In this document: positions 35,115 through 41,846 of the stretch, in pieces
How positions within the stretch are numbered: position 1 is the first letter of the stretch
How the letters are laid out: each line of letters opens with the position of its first letter
Source of the DNA: Gemmatimonadaceae bacterium
GTDB taxonomy: Bacteria; Gemmatimonadota; Gemmatimonadetes; Gemmatimonadales; Gemmatimonadaceae
Assembly: GCA_035633115.1 (NCBI GenBank)
Contig: DASQFN010000047.1
Location: 434,001-498,000 of the forward strand
Direction: 5' to 3'
DNA: 64,000 nucleotides
Program-made: the position numbers and the translations under genes
Notes under the pieces: generated by a model
What the model was told of the DNA's origin: nothing
Databases searched by the model: none
Seen by the model: the letters and a program-made list of their open reading frames with translations, nothing else

Positions 35115-35183
35115 TGGAGCGCCCGGGGATCGAACCCGGCCTGTAGATCCTATGAAGGGACCCAGGGTTACCAAACGCGCCCC
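35115..35183 (-). tRNA. tRNA-like sequence with UCA anticodon and reduced D-arm
   Basis: On the minus strand, GGGGCGC (35183-35177) can pair with GCGCTCC (35122-35116; one G-T). The anticodon stem GGTCC/GGATC carries loop CTTCATA (anticodon TCA), and the T-arm CCGGG/CCCGG carries loop TTCGATC. Only 14 bases lie between acceptor and anticodon stems, too few for a normal D-arm, although GTTTGGTAAC looks like a normal D-loop. Either a deletion has destroyed the D-stem or this is an unusual tRNA. A UCA anticodon would read UGA. Function is doubtful. Confidence 0.35.
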
Positions 35184-35589
35184 CCGCTTTGTTTCATCTG
35201 CGGCCCGGAGCAACACGCCTCCGGGCCGTACTTTTTTTGTACCTGAGTCGAGTTTGGGCGAGTTCGTGCTTTCACGCAAGGGGCGAAATATTCGCTCACA
35301 CTTTTTAGGACTCACGCCTGGCAAGCGTGTGCTCTTGACCATCGGTCTATAGGTTCGATTCTGACCGTTTTTCCCTCTATAAAGCCGTAAGGAGCAACGG
35401 ATTTTCGAAACCGACTAACCATCGGTTCAATTCCGGTTTTGCAAAACAAATTCGCCTAAAGTGTTTGCGAAAATAGTTTGCTAAGGTGGTTTTTCGCGCG
35501 AAAACACCCAATGAATTCCTGAAGCCCGTTCTGACGCCCGCGGCGAGCAGTACCTCAGTCGGGTGGCGAGGTCGTCTCGGAGCGCGCGT

Positions 35590-36381
35590 TTACGCTGGCA
35601 CCTCATCTGAAGGTGGTTCGGGCATTGTGCAGGCAAGTAGAAACTTCTCACCTAGCACTGTAATGTGGACGTCCAGGGTACGCGGACGGCCGGACCGGGC
35701 AATGAATCGCTGAATCTTTTTGTTTTTGTCGGCGAAGCTGGAGCCGTCGTCGTCGTCAAGCGGAAGTCGTTCAACCAGGCCGAATGAAATCAGCGTATCA
35801 ACTCCCTGCTCGACTTCGGTCTGGGGCAGACTTGGATCGTTGAGTCTCTCGTGAATTAGCGTCAGCTGTGAAAGCTGCGGCGTGAGGCGTCTGAATGGGC
35901 GGTTGTAGCCGATCGCAGCAATGGCCTCAAGGACTCGTGCGTCGAGCGGAGTCAGGCTTGAGAGAATCTGAATATAGATCGGACGCACTTTCCCCGGCGT
36001 CTGTCCGTTGGCTGCATTGGCCAGCAACGCGGCCCACTTCTCCGCGAGCATCTCGTCCTCCTCCAGCCCACCGTGCTCGAGGAGTGGGAGAAGAATCTTT
36101 GGCGGCACTTCAACGGGTTCGGCCCGCGCGGCCTGAAGGCCTGCTATTGCACGCTCCGCCAGTTTCCTTCGGCGATCGATCAAAAACCCGGGAACGATTG
36201 AATGCCCTATTCCGTCTGCGAGCGGGCCGACAATTCGCAAGAAAATCTTTGCTGCCGTCGGAGTAAGACGATAGGCCGCGATCGCTAATCCGACGCCCTC
36301 GGGGGTTATGGGGCTCACACCCCGAAGATAGTTACGCGGAGCCTTTGGGGTAATTCGGCCCTTGCGTTGCGATCCAGGCAT
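35590..36381 (-). CDS. Abi-alpha-like (DUF4393) protein, putative phage defence
   Basis: 263 aa, or ~242 aa if the GTG at 36318 is the true start, which would avoid overlap with the upstream gene. The segment PKILLPLLEHGGLEEDEMLAEKWAALLANAA (about residues 93-123) matches the core of DUF4393/Abi-alpha proteins, some of which abort phage infection. A helical, hydrophobic N-terminal part (VGLAIAAYRLTPTAAKIFLRIVG) precedes it; the C-terminal part has a winged-helix look (LISFGLVERLPL). The assignment is by motif memory. It is the main cargo of element B. Confidence 0.65.
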   Translation of the reverse strand: MPGSQRKGRITPKAPRNYLRGVSPITPEGVGLAIAAYRLTPTAAKIFLRIVGPLADGIGHSIVPGFLIDRRRKLAERAIAGLQAARAEPVEVPPKILLPLLEHGGLEEDEMLAEKWAALLANAANGQTPGKVRPIYIQILSSLTPLDARVLEAIAAIGYNRPFRRLTPQLSQLTLIHERLNDPSLPQTEVEQGVDTLISFGLVERLPLDDDDGSSFADKNKKIQRFIARSGRPRTLDVHITVLGEKFLLACTMPEPPSDEVPA

Positions 36382-36580
36382 CTATTCTGACACGCGCCTT
36401 TCGTGCGGCTTCGCTTCGATCTTCTCCCCACACCTCGGGGAACGGGGCCGGCAGCTCCGCTATTGCTCCGTCAGCGTCTTCGCGTGTGAGCTGCACGATC
36501 GTCGCCGCATGGGTGAACTGACCAGCAGGCGGGTCGATTTCTTCCACCTCAATCGCGTACGAAAACTTTGGCGAGGTCAT
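36332..36580 (-). CDS. Small protein, possibly HicB-like
   Basis: 82 aa: MTSPKFSYAIEVEEIDPPAG, then a segment FPEVWGEDRSEAARKARVRID that recalls the strand-helix of HicB antitoxins (the typical motif is G-x-T-x-x-E-A-x-x-x-A). No DNA-binding tail and no HicA gene are visible. It lies just upstream of the Abi-alpha-like gene and overlaps its longest frame by 50 bases, so the two are probably one transcript. Could be a partner or regulator; not established. Confidence 0.5.
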   Translation of the reverse strand: MTSPKFSYAIEVEEIDPPAGQFTHAATIVQLTREDADGAIAELPAPFPEVWGEDRSEAARKARVRIDAWIATQGPNYPKGSA

Positions 36581-36614
36581 GGTTTTTTTATTGATTGCAC
36601 CGTGCGCTTTTGCT

Positions 36615-36917
36615 CTATGGCAATGGCTCGACCTTGAGGACGTCGTTGTCGAAGTGCCGGATCAACCCGCATTTGGCGCAAGTAAGAATTAGGACCTGCA
36701 CCGTTTCGACTGGCATCGTGTTAAGACTTGCATTCATTGGCCGAACGGCCGGCCGCGCGGTACTTCCGCACGCCGGGCAAACATTCTTGACGCCAGCTCG
36801 CTCCAATGCGGCTGCCGTTTGCGCGGCGGTGAACTTCGGGGGCTTGTAATCCTTCACGGCGTCTCCCGATCGTTGAGCGGTTGAACGTGCGTACTCCTTG
36901 CGTTCTTCGCTAGTCAT
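36615..36917 (-). CDS. Small zinc-ribbon protein, unknown
   Basis: 100 aa. A basic N-terminus (MTSEERKEYARSTAQR) leads to a four-cysteine zinc ribbon: NVCPACGS near residue 46 and LTCAKCGLIRHF near 79, 32 residues apart. Ends with DNDVLKVEPLP. Zinc-ribbon proteins of this size occur in phages and islands as DNA- or RNA-binding helpers. It reads in the same direction as the genes on both sides. Confidence 0.6.
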   Translation of the reverse strand: MTSEERKEYARSTAQRSGDAVKDYKPPKFTAAQTAAALERAGVKNVCPACGSTARPAVRPMNASLNTMPVETVQVLILTCAKCGLIRHFDNDVLKVEPLP

Positions 36918-36935
36918 TTTGTCGAGGATCGTAAA

Positions 36936-37151
36936 TCATCCTGCGTCCTTGATTCCGTGCTTGAGGTTGTATCGCTCAATTGCGCGGTCGATCGCTTCTT
37001 TGGCTGAAGTGCCGTTGGAAACCGGATAATAGAGCGGCGGCTGTCCTGGTCCGCGGGTGCGGCAGTAATGCACCATGTAGTGCTCGCCGTTTGTGTGAAG
37101 CGTCAACTTGTGAGCGGAGAGGAAGCGGAACCGATCAGCATCGGACGGCAC
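36936..37151 (-). CDS. Small protein near the right end of element B, unknown
   Basis: 71 aa: MPSDADRFRFLSAHKLTLH ... SAKEAIDRAIERYNLKHG. One beta-rich N-terminal half and one amphipathic C-terminal helix, similar to small phage proteins. A damaged copy of its N-terminal region is found at 41767-41842 in element D (FRFLATRKLTPHNE), which shows that elements B and D descend from related elements. Function unknown. Confidence 0.5.
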   Translation of the reverse strand: MPSDADRFRFLSAHKLTLHTNGEHYMVHYCRTRGPGQPPLYYPVSNGTSAKEAIDRAIERYNLKHGIKDAG

Positions 37152-37230
37152 GCAATAAAGCTACGGAACACCGAAAATGTTTGCCGGTCAGTGCCTGCCA
37201 ATACGGTCAAATAGGGTCATTGAAAGCCAA

Positions 37231-37266
37231 CGCCGCACTATGAAAATGCGTCTTCATAGTACGGCG
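37231..37266 (-). repeat. Right-end hairpin, copy 1
   Basis: Fourteen-base arms CGCCGCACTATGAA / TTCATAGTACGGCG around an 8-base loop; as minus-strand RNA the one mismatch becomes a G-U pair. The repeat, with ~45 similar bases before it, occurs again at 41520 and 43179, each time six bases before a tRNA 5' half. It marks the right end of element B. Confidence 0.85.
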
Positions 37267-37271
37267 GGTTT

Positions 37272-37314
37272 GGTTCAGGAAACCGGTGCTCTATCCACCT
37301 GAGCTACGGGGGCG
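37272..37314 (-). repeat. tRNA-Arg 5' half, scar 1
   Basis: Forty-three bases match the 5' half of the intact tRNA-Arg (acceptor, D-arm, anticodon loop) with two differences. Identity starts at the GGTTTAGG core (here GGTTCAGG). In the model of successive integrations, this half was brought in by element C and was later displaced from the 3' half by element B. There is no T-arm, so no functional tRNA results. Confidence 0.88.
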
Positions 37315-37500
37315 CTTTGAGAAACCTGTTGGAAACTATACAGTTACCGTTTGAAGTTGAACCTGTATGACTGAGTAGTTCTTTGCCCTGTGCCGACGCG
37401 CTACGCCGCTTCGTGCTCCCACAGCGTGTATTCTGTGTTATCGATGTAGGGCACGCCTTCCATCATCGGAAATTTCCAGATTGACGATACACCCGGAGTA

Positions 37501-38097
37501 ATGATCGACCTAGTGATATTCTTCGCTCACATAGCGCAACGGTTTTGGATACGCCGAGCGACTATTGTGTGGCTGGAGATTGGAATTGGCATCCTCGGTT
37601 CCCTCCTTCTATTAACAGGGGACCACGCCTCGCGCACGACTTGGATTCTCCTAGGGCTGCTGATGACGCCCCCCTGGGGTGGTTGCCTAGTGACTGAGGA
37701 TTGCCGCTGTACGGCTATTGCGCGTGGGGGTGGACGGTGTAAGAACGCCGTCGTGCGCGGCGCGCATTGCCGATTTCACTCGGCGCACCCTGAGGACCGG
37801 GCACGTGTGAAAGCGATGGGGAAACGTGGGGGCATATCGAAAGCCTACGGTGCGCTCCCATCCGCGCCCTCGATTGCGGACGTGGTCGACGTGGACGTGC
37901 TCGATCTGGAGACGCCCGCCGGTGCTCGTGCGTTGCTGGCCGGTGCGTTACGTCAGCTCGCGCGCTTGCCGCTCGACGTGCGCGTGGCGAACGCGCTCGC
38001 CCAAGTGTGCACGGCGCAACGCGCCATCATCGAATCGAGCGACCTTGTGCGGCGTCTTGACGCGTTGGAAGCGGCGACGGTGCGCCGCGCGGGGTGA
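37501..38097 (+). CDS. Phage-like Cys/His protein, unknown
   Basis: 198 aa from ATG 37501, or 135 aa from the GTG at 37690. The first 60 residues contain two hydrophobic stretches and may be spurious. The later part has CRCTAIARGGGRCKN...GAHCRFHSAH, a small Cys/His cluster seen in many phage and plasmid proteins near terminase genes (RCxA...GxRCxxxA...CxxH), followed by KAMGKRGGISKAYG and a helical tail. It is alone on the plus strand in element C. Function unknown; a terminase-associated role is a guess. Confidence 0.5.
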   Translation: MIDLVIFFAHIAQRFWIRRATIVWLEIGIGILGSLLLLTGDHASRTTWILLGLLMTPPWGGCLVTEDCRCTAIARGGGRCKNAVVRGAHCRFHSAHPEDRARVKAMGKRGGISKAYGALPSAPSIADVVDVDVLDLETPAGARALLAGALRQLARLPLDVRVANALAQVCTAQRAIIESSDLVRRLDALEAATVRRAG

Positions 38098-38301
38098 GAT
38101 GGTCGCGGCTACTTGCCACGGTGGGAGATTGCGCGGGCCGGCCGGAAAGCCGAGCTTGATTCGCGCGAGAAGGCAAAGACAGGCGAGAAGGCAAAGACTG
38201 TGCATTGGTCGCTCGATTATTACGATCTCGAGGGCTAGTTTGGGCGCGAGGTCGCGCGCGAAGAGCTTTCTCAGATGCTGGGAGCCCAATCGCGTTCAGC
38301 C
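38098..38301 (+). pseudogene. Possible decayed reading frame after the Cys/His gene
   Basis: A frame with protein-like composition (YLPRWEIARAGRKAELDS, TVHWSLDYYDLEG) runs here but is broken by TAG at 38236-38238 and TGA at the end; it contains the tandem codon repeat of EKAKTG / EKAKT. No start codon fits. It may be the remains of the next phage gene. Low certainty. Confidence 0.3.
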
Positions 38302-38377
38302 AGATGAATGGCCCCGAGTGATCTTGGGGTCAGCCTGAGCTGCGCTTGCAGCAGTCCGTTAGATAACAACAACCATC

Positions 38378-39277
38378 ATGGAGGGTAGCGTGATGCGCTT
38401 CCGTGTAGCAACACTGTTGCTCAGTTTCCTCAGCATCGAGGCATCCGCGCAACCCGGCTGGGGTAAGTTCGAAGGAGCGCTACAGACTGAATGGCTGTCG
38501 AACGGGCGAGATATGAAACTTCTTGCGGCGTTTGCGTACGTGGATCAGGCTAGTATGCGGTGGGCGGCGCCGACGGGTTCGATCGTAAATGGCGCCTCGA
38601 TTCCCCAACCGTTTTGGTCATTCATCGGCGGGCCATTCGAAGGCAAGTATCGCAACGCCTCGGTGGTTCATGATGTCGCCTGTGATCGGCGTGACAAACC
38701 GTGGAAGGATGTTCATCGCATGTTCTACAATGCCTCCCGTTTGGGCGGCGTTGGGTTGGTCTCGGGAAAAGTCATGTACTTCGCGGTCTATCACTGGGGG
38801 CCGCGCTGGAAGCGACAACGCCGACAGGACGAACTGGATTCCGTAACGCTCGTGGCGCTCCTCCAGGAGGTGCAGCCGCCAACTCGAGCAGTTTCGTCAG
38901 ATGCTGACTTTCTACGGGGCCGTGAGTTCATCAGGCGACATCCCGATATCTCACTCTCTCGGATTGAAGAGCTGACGAGCGCCGAATTGCTACGGACTGT
39001 CCCAAGAGTGCCTCCACCCCTTCGAATAGATCTCGATCGCGATGTCGAGCCGATTCCTGCGAGAGCCTCGAGCGGAAAGGATTCCCTGCCTCCAATGTTT
39101 GATTCGCTTGCGGGCGATCTCGCAATATTCGGCGTCGCGCTCGATACCGATGATCGCTTGGTTTCGAGTACGGCGGTGACGACGCTCGAAGCCGCACAAC
39201 GCCCGTTAGGCACGCGTTCTGACGCTTCGCGCGAATCGGCCGCACGTCACAGACGTCATGGCCGCTACTTGATGTGA
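38378..39277 (+). CDS. Secreted DUF1353-family protein
   Basis: 299 aa; the ATG at 38393 (MRFRVATLL) may be the true start, giving 294 aa. A signal peptide (LLLSFLSIEASAQ) is followed by a DUF1353-like domain: AAPTGSIVNGASIPQPFWSF near 68 and NASVVHDVACDRRD near 96, then FYNASRLGGV. DUF1353 proteins are found in phages and secreted bacterial proteins, with unknown function; the NGASIP and HD motifs resemble a catalytic pair. The last ~100 residues lie antisense to a decayed methyltransferase fragment and may not be native to the family. Confidence 0.65.
   Translation: MEGSVMRFRVATLLLSFLSIEASAQPGWGKFEGALQTEWLSNGRDMKLLAAFAYVDQASMRWAAPTGSIVNGASIPQPFWSFIGGPFEGKYRNASVVHDVACDRRDKPWKDVHRMFYNASRLGGVGLVSGKVMYFAVYHWGPRWKRQRRQDELDSVTLVALLQEVQPPTRAVSSDADFLRGREFIRRHPDISLSRIEELTSAELLRTVPRVPPPLRIDLDRDVEPIPARASSGKDSLPPMFDSLAGDLAIFGVALDTDDRLVSSTAVTTLEAAQRPLGTRSDASRESAARHRRHGRYLM
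38990..39217 (-). pseudogene. DNA methyltransferase C-terminal remnant
   Basis: On the minus strand, two frames together give SSVVTAVLETKR and then AIIGIERDAEYCEIARKRIKH, the motif I region of a beta-type DNA adenine methylase (typically GTTxVAA..LGR..IGIE.). It is frameshifted, has no start and lies inside the DUF1353 gene's 3' part. Its N-terminal partner seems to be at 39305-39424 on the opposite strand. Confidence 0.5.
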
Positions 39278-39304
39278 ACCGCATCACCGCGTAACGTCAC
39301 CTCG

Positions 39305-39424
39305 ATGACACAGAACTCTCTGTACTACGGCGACAACCTTGACGTGAATCGGCCGCACGTCTCGGACGAATCGGTCGATCTGGTCTACCTCGGCCCTCCC
39401 TTCAACTCCAGCGCTAACTGCTAA
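39305..39424 (+). pseudogene. DNA methyltransferase N-terminal remnant
   Basis: 39 aa from ATG to TAA: MTQNSLYYGDNLDVNRPHV, then DESVDLVYLGPPFNSSANC. This is the typical start of a beta-class DNA methylase (YYGDNLDVL...VDLVYLDPPFNS), with the catalytic DPPF changed to GPPF. It stops where the integrase-end repeat begins (39414), so an element junction or deletion cut the gene. Confidence 0.65.
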
Positions 39425-39492
39425 TCAGCCCTAACAGTTTCCATCGGAGTCTTTGCCGTTACTTTGCCGTTGAACCTCTGAGCGACAGCGCG
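39421..39492 (-). pseudogene. Integrase C-terminal remnant inside element C
   Basis: Minus-strand reading gives VAQRFNGKVTAKTPMETVRAD and TAG, nearly the same ending as the remnants at 34645 and 41626. Unlike those, it is not next to a tRNA half; a methyltransferase fragment abuts it. It therefore marks a former element boundary whose tRNA half has been lost, so element C may be two elements merged by deletion. Confidence 0.55.
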
Positions 39493-39498
39493 TGACAC

Positions 39499-39741
39499 AT
39501 GAACAGAGAAATGCTCGACCAACTGAAACAAATGGCGAAGGATGGGCTTCCACGAACCCGGCTGGTACTGATCGCATGGGGCCGCGTCCTCAAAGCGGAA
39601 CCGATCACCGGCGACGAGTATCCCGAGGACACCCGGAAAACCTTGGTCGCGGTTGTTGATTCGTCGGAACACCCGACCTCTCCGATCGCTGATCGGCATC
39701 GTCGCACGCTAGACGTGGCTGCCGAATTTAGCTATCGGTAA
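39499..39741 (+). CDS. Hypothetical small protein
   Basis: 80 aa: MNREMLDQLKQMAKDGLPRTR, then LVLIAWGRVLKAEPITGDEY. A helix and a few strands; no family recognised. It is convergent with the AlbA-like gene and starts just after the integrase remnant. A minus-strand frame overlaps it and carries the integrase tail, so the coding strand is uncertain. Confidence 0.35.
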   Translation: MNREMLDQLKQMAKDGLPRTRLVLIAWGRVLKAEPITGDEYPEDTRKTLVAVVDSSEHPTSPIADRHRRTLDVAAEFSYR

Positions 39742-39742
39742 A

Positions 39743-40921
39743 TCACGAGGTTGGCCACCTCGGAGCCTTTGGGTGTCCCGCGCTCTGCCAGATAACATCG
39801 AACATTGGGTAAAGTGCTTCGCGCACAGTATCTGGATTCGCGACGTTGATGACTACCAGCGGCAACACTATTTCTGAAACGTTGATAGGTTCGCCATGAT
39901 CATAGCTCCGAACGCCAAGGATTTGAGCATTGCGAACACCTTTTACCGCAAGGCCGAGCGCGTATGGTGCAACGACATCGAGTCGCGTAGCAAGCAACTC
40001 CACGGATTTGGGAAACCAATCCAACGCATTCCGGAGCATGTATTCACCGGCGAGCTGGGTCGACTGGGCTTCCTTTCTTACGTAGCCGCTGTCGTAGCCT
40101 TCGAGCCCACCGAATCGGAAAAGCTGCGTATATGACCTAATGTGCGTGTCGGGTTGGTGGTAACCCATAAGCCCATCCGAATTGTAACGGCCGTTGCCCC
40201 CGCTTGATCCAGGCGGGAAAAGACGTGGAAGCAACTCCTGATAACGTCCGCTCAGATCCAGCATTACGTCAAGCCGACCGAGCGGTAGTACGTGAAAGAA
40301 GGCTGGTGACCCAGTATAGAGCCAACCGGCCACGTCGCCGGTCTCGGTTCGGGCGAGGCGCTTCGCCCGAAACATCTCGGCGGCTTCCGACCAAACCGAA
40401 TGCTCATTGAACATCGAGCGCAGCTCGTTGATGGCTGGTTGATACTTCCCGCTCTCTGAGCGTCGCCAAAACTTATTGCTCTTTTCGAGCGTTACCATGT
40501 GCGGGCCTGCGAACCCTTGCGGGATTCCAAGCACCAGAAGTGGATCGCCACCAGCAGGGTTTGCGACTTCTTGTAGCTTGGCCACACCCCCGATTGCTGG
40601 GCTCACAGCATCGTTGAGCATTGAAATCAGCCTCGCTTCCTCCGCTGCAAAGCGTAGCTGGGGAATTCCGATTATCTCTTGCGGTAGACCGGTGTTCTGT
40701 CCTTCAGAGTCCTTTGCTTCTCGAATCCCGTATACGATCACGCCACCCGCAGTATTTGCTAGCGCAGTGGCGTCTGCGAGGAACTCCATCCGTTCTTTTG
40801 TTGAATTCCCCGGCAGTTCGAGCTTGTAGTCTAATAGCCGGGACTCGCCGACCTGATTCTCGTGGAGCGATGCCAAGTCCACTGGTTCAATAGCTCCAAC
40901 CAGCTTGCCCCGAAGTCTCAC
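39743..40921 (-). CDS. AlbA_2 (Schlafen-like) domain protein
   Basis: 392 aa. The N-terminal domain (residues ~25-165) shows the AlbA_2/Schlafen pattern: Glu/Lys in ESRLLDYKLELP, ANTAGGVIVYGI, and FWRRSESGKYQ. Schlafen-type domains are nucleic-acid binding and several act as RNases; in bacteria they occur in islands and defence systems. The C-terminal ~220 residues (GDVAGWLYTGSPAFFHVLPL ...) are not recognised. Starts eight bases after the lipoprotein gene stop. Largest intact cargo gene in element C. Confidence 0.72.
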   Translation of the reverse strand: MRLRGKLVGAIEPVDLASLHENQVGESRLLDYKLELPGNSTKERMEFLADATALANTAGGVIVYGIREAKDSEGQNTGLPQEIIGIPQLRFAAEEARLISMLNDAVSPAIGGVAKLQEVANPAGGDPLLVLGIPQGFAGPHMVTLEKSNKFWRRSESGKYQPAINELRSMFNEHSVWSEAAEMFRAKRLARTETGDVAGWLYTGSPAFFHVLPLGRLDVMLDLSGRYQELLPRLFPPGSSGGNGRYNSDGLMGYHQPDTHIRSYTQLFRFGGLEGYDSGYVRKEAQSTQLAGEYMLRNALDWFPKSVELLATRLDVVAPYALGLAVKGVRNAQILGVRSYDHGEPINVSEIVLPLVVINVANPDTVREALYPMFDVIWQSAGHPKAPRWPTS

Positions 40922-40928
40922 TGGGGGC

Positions 40929-41183
40929 TCATTTCCGATATCGACCTTTTTCGCACCAGTAACGCAGTTTCACCGGGCCTGACTTCGCGTGCATCAAAGC
41001 GCTCACTTCGTTGCAGATGTCGCGATTGTATATCTCGCTCTCCCCAGCATCGAAGGTGGCCACATGCACCCTTAGCGAGTCGTTCACAACGCTGTTGCGA
41101 TATAGCGTGTACGTTTGGCTCGAACTACTGCAAGTAAGCGACATAGCGGCTGCCAGCAACATGCTCAACCGCCGCGCACTCAC
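40929..41183 (-). CDS. Small putative lipoprotein
   Basis: 84 aa from the GTG at 41183: MSARRLSMLLAAAMSLTCSSSSQ, a short signal with a possible lipobox (SLTC, Cys18). The mature part (YTLYRNSVVNDSLRVHVATFDA) is polar with two further cysteines (DICNEVSAL, YWCEKGRY) that could form a disulphide. Same strand and eight bases upstream of the AlbA-like gene, so probably co-transcribed. The start choice depends on the lipobox; the open frame extends to 41309. Confidence 0.5.
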   Translation of the reverse strand: MSARRLSMLLAAAMSLTCSSSSQTYTLYRNSVVNDSLRVHVATFDAGESEIYNRDICNEVSALMHAKSGPVKLRYWCEKGRYRK

Positions 41184-41199
41184 CGCGATTGTGATCAAG

Positions 41200-41439
41200 T
41201 CAAGCGCGTGACAAGTAGGCGTCTGCGCATTCTTTCGCCCACTGCACGATTTCTTCGTCGTTGTCATCTGGCGTGCCAGCCCGTTCGCCGGGAATAGTGC
41301 TCCCGTCAATTGTGACGCGCCATGTTGCGTTGCTCACCCGCGCAACGTCCGGTGGAACTACAGAGGCGACGCCCCCGGAGTGGCACTCAGCATGGAGTAA
41401 GTGATCCCGGTATCTAATCATTCTGATTTGGTGAAGCAT
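41200..41439 (-). CDS. Small protein near right end of element C, unknown
   Basis: 79 aa from ATG 41439: MLHQIRMIRYRDHLLHAECHSGG ... TIPGERAGTPDDNDEEIVQWAKECADAYLSRA. It ends 16 bases before the lipoprotein gene, on the same strand. It sits in the same place relative to the right-end hairpin as the 71-aa gene of element B, and both end in an amphipathic helix, but I see no clear sequence match. Function unknown. Confidence 0.4.
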   Translation of the reverse strand: MLHQIRMIRYRDHLLHAECHSGGVASVVPPDVARVSNATWRVTIDGSTIPGERAGTPDDNDEEIVQWAKECADAYLSRA

Positions 41440-41519
41440 GACTCGACCTCCAAAACTTTGCCGTAGACTTTCCCGGTCGGTGTGCGCCAATGCTGCCAAA
41501 TATGGTCCGTGAAAGCCAA

Positions 41520-41555
41520 CGCCGCACTATGAAAATGCGTCTTCATAGTACGGCG
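41520..41555 (-). repeat. Right-end hairpin, copy 2
   Basis: Identical in arms and loop to the copy at 37231, and the flanking ~45 bases (GCCAA-GC-CAAATA-GGTC pattern) are also alike. It marks the right end of element C, six bases before the next tRNA half. Confidence 0.85.
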
Positions 41556-41560
41556 GGTTT

Positions 41561-41602
41561 GGTTTAGGAAACCGCTGCTCTATCCACCTGAGCTATGGGG
41601 GC
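41561..41602 (-). repeat. tRNA-Arg 5' half, scar 2
   Basis: Forty-two bases match the 5' half of the intact tRNA with one difference (GCTATGGGGG for GCTACGGGGG). Directly to its right come CTACAACAAC and the integrase remnant, the same order as right of the intact tRNA, so this half belongs to the left end of element D. Confidence 0.9.
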
Positions 41603-41625
41603 AGCGTTGACCTACAACAACTCAG

Positions 41626-41745
41626 CTAATCAGCCCTCGCGCTTTCCATCGTGTTCGTTGCCTTTATTTGACGTTAAAGCTTTGAGCGACCGCAAGACGG
41701 GTCCGCCAAGCCAATGATGTTGTAACGGTCAAACATATCACCCTG
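41626..41745 (-). pseudogene. Integrase C-terminal remnant, left end of element D
   Basis: Minus-strand reading gives DMFDRYNIIGLADPSCGRSKL in one frame and TMESARAD followed by TAG in another. FDRYNI is the mark of phage-type integrase C-termini. About 75 percent of bases agree by eye with 34645-34757. Frameshifts and missing upstream sequence make it dead. Confidence 0.6.
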
Positions 41746-41766
41746 CCTACGGCAATAATCGATCTT

Positions 41767-41842
41767 AGTGCTCGCCGTTCGTTGTGCGGTGTCAGCTTGC
41801 GCGTTGCGAGGAACCGAAAGCGCCGCGGTCGGATGGTACAAC
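41767..41842 (-). pseudogene. Remnant of the 71-aa gene
   Basis: TAGTGCTCGCCGTT and the following bases align with 37078-37140. The minus-strand frame FRFLATRKLTPHNE matches FRFLSAHKLTLHTNGE of the 71-aa protein at 36936-37151, with a shift near the start. A deletion has joined it to the integrase remnant, so element D has lost most of its content. Confidence 0.5.
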
Positions 41843-41846
41843 TACC

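Larger units (their letters stand above)
34771..35589. other. Gene-poor stretch of element B
   Basis: About 800 bases with no supported protein gene. It contains a perfect 7-base inverted repeat ACACCGT/ACGGTGT around nine bases (35055-35077), a tRNA-like sequence (35115-35183, separate entry) and two T-arm-like segments on the plus strand near 35351 (GGTTCGATTCTGACC) and 35434 (GGTTCAATTCCGG). From ~35340 to 35510 it is clearly poorer in G+C than the window. It may be a decayed phage tRNA cluster. Confidence 0.4.

Noticed and set aside
35103-35342. 79-codon minus-strand frame ending in GRVRSPGAPP
   Set aside because: This tail is what a tRNA T-arm and acceptor look like when translated. The tRNA-like reading explains it.
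35340-35460. Two more tRNAs on the plus strand
   Set aside because: T-arm-like segments exist, but I could not fold convincing acceptor and anticodon stems for either.
38101-38377. CRISPR-like repeat from GAGAAGGCAAAGAC copies
   Set aside because: Only two adjacent copies 18 bases apart with no spacer structure; better seen as a codon repeat in a decayed frame.
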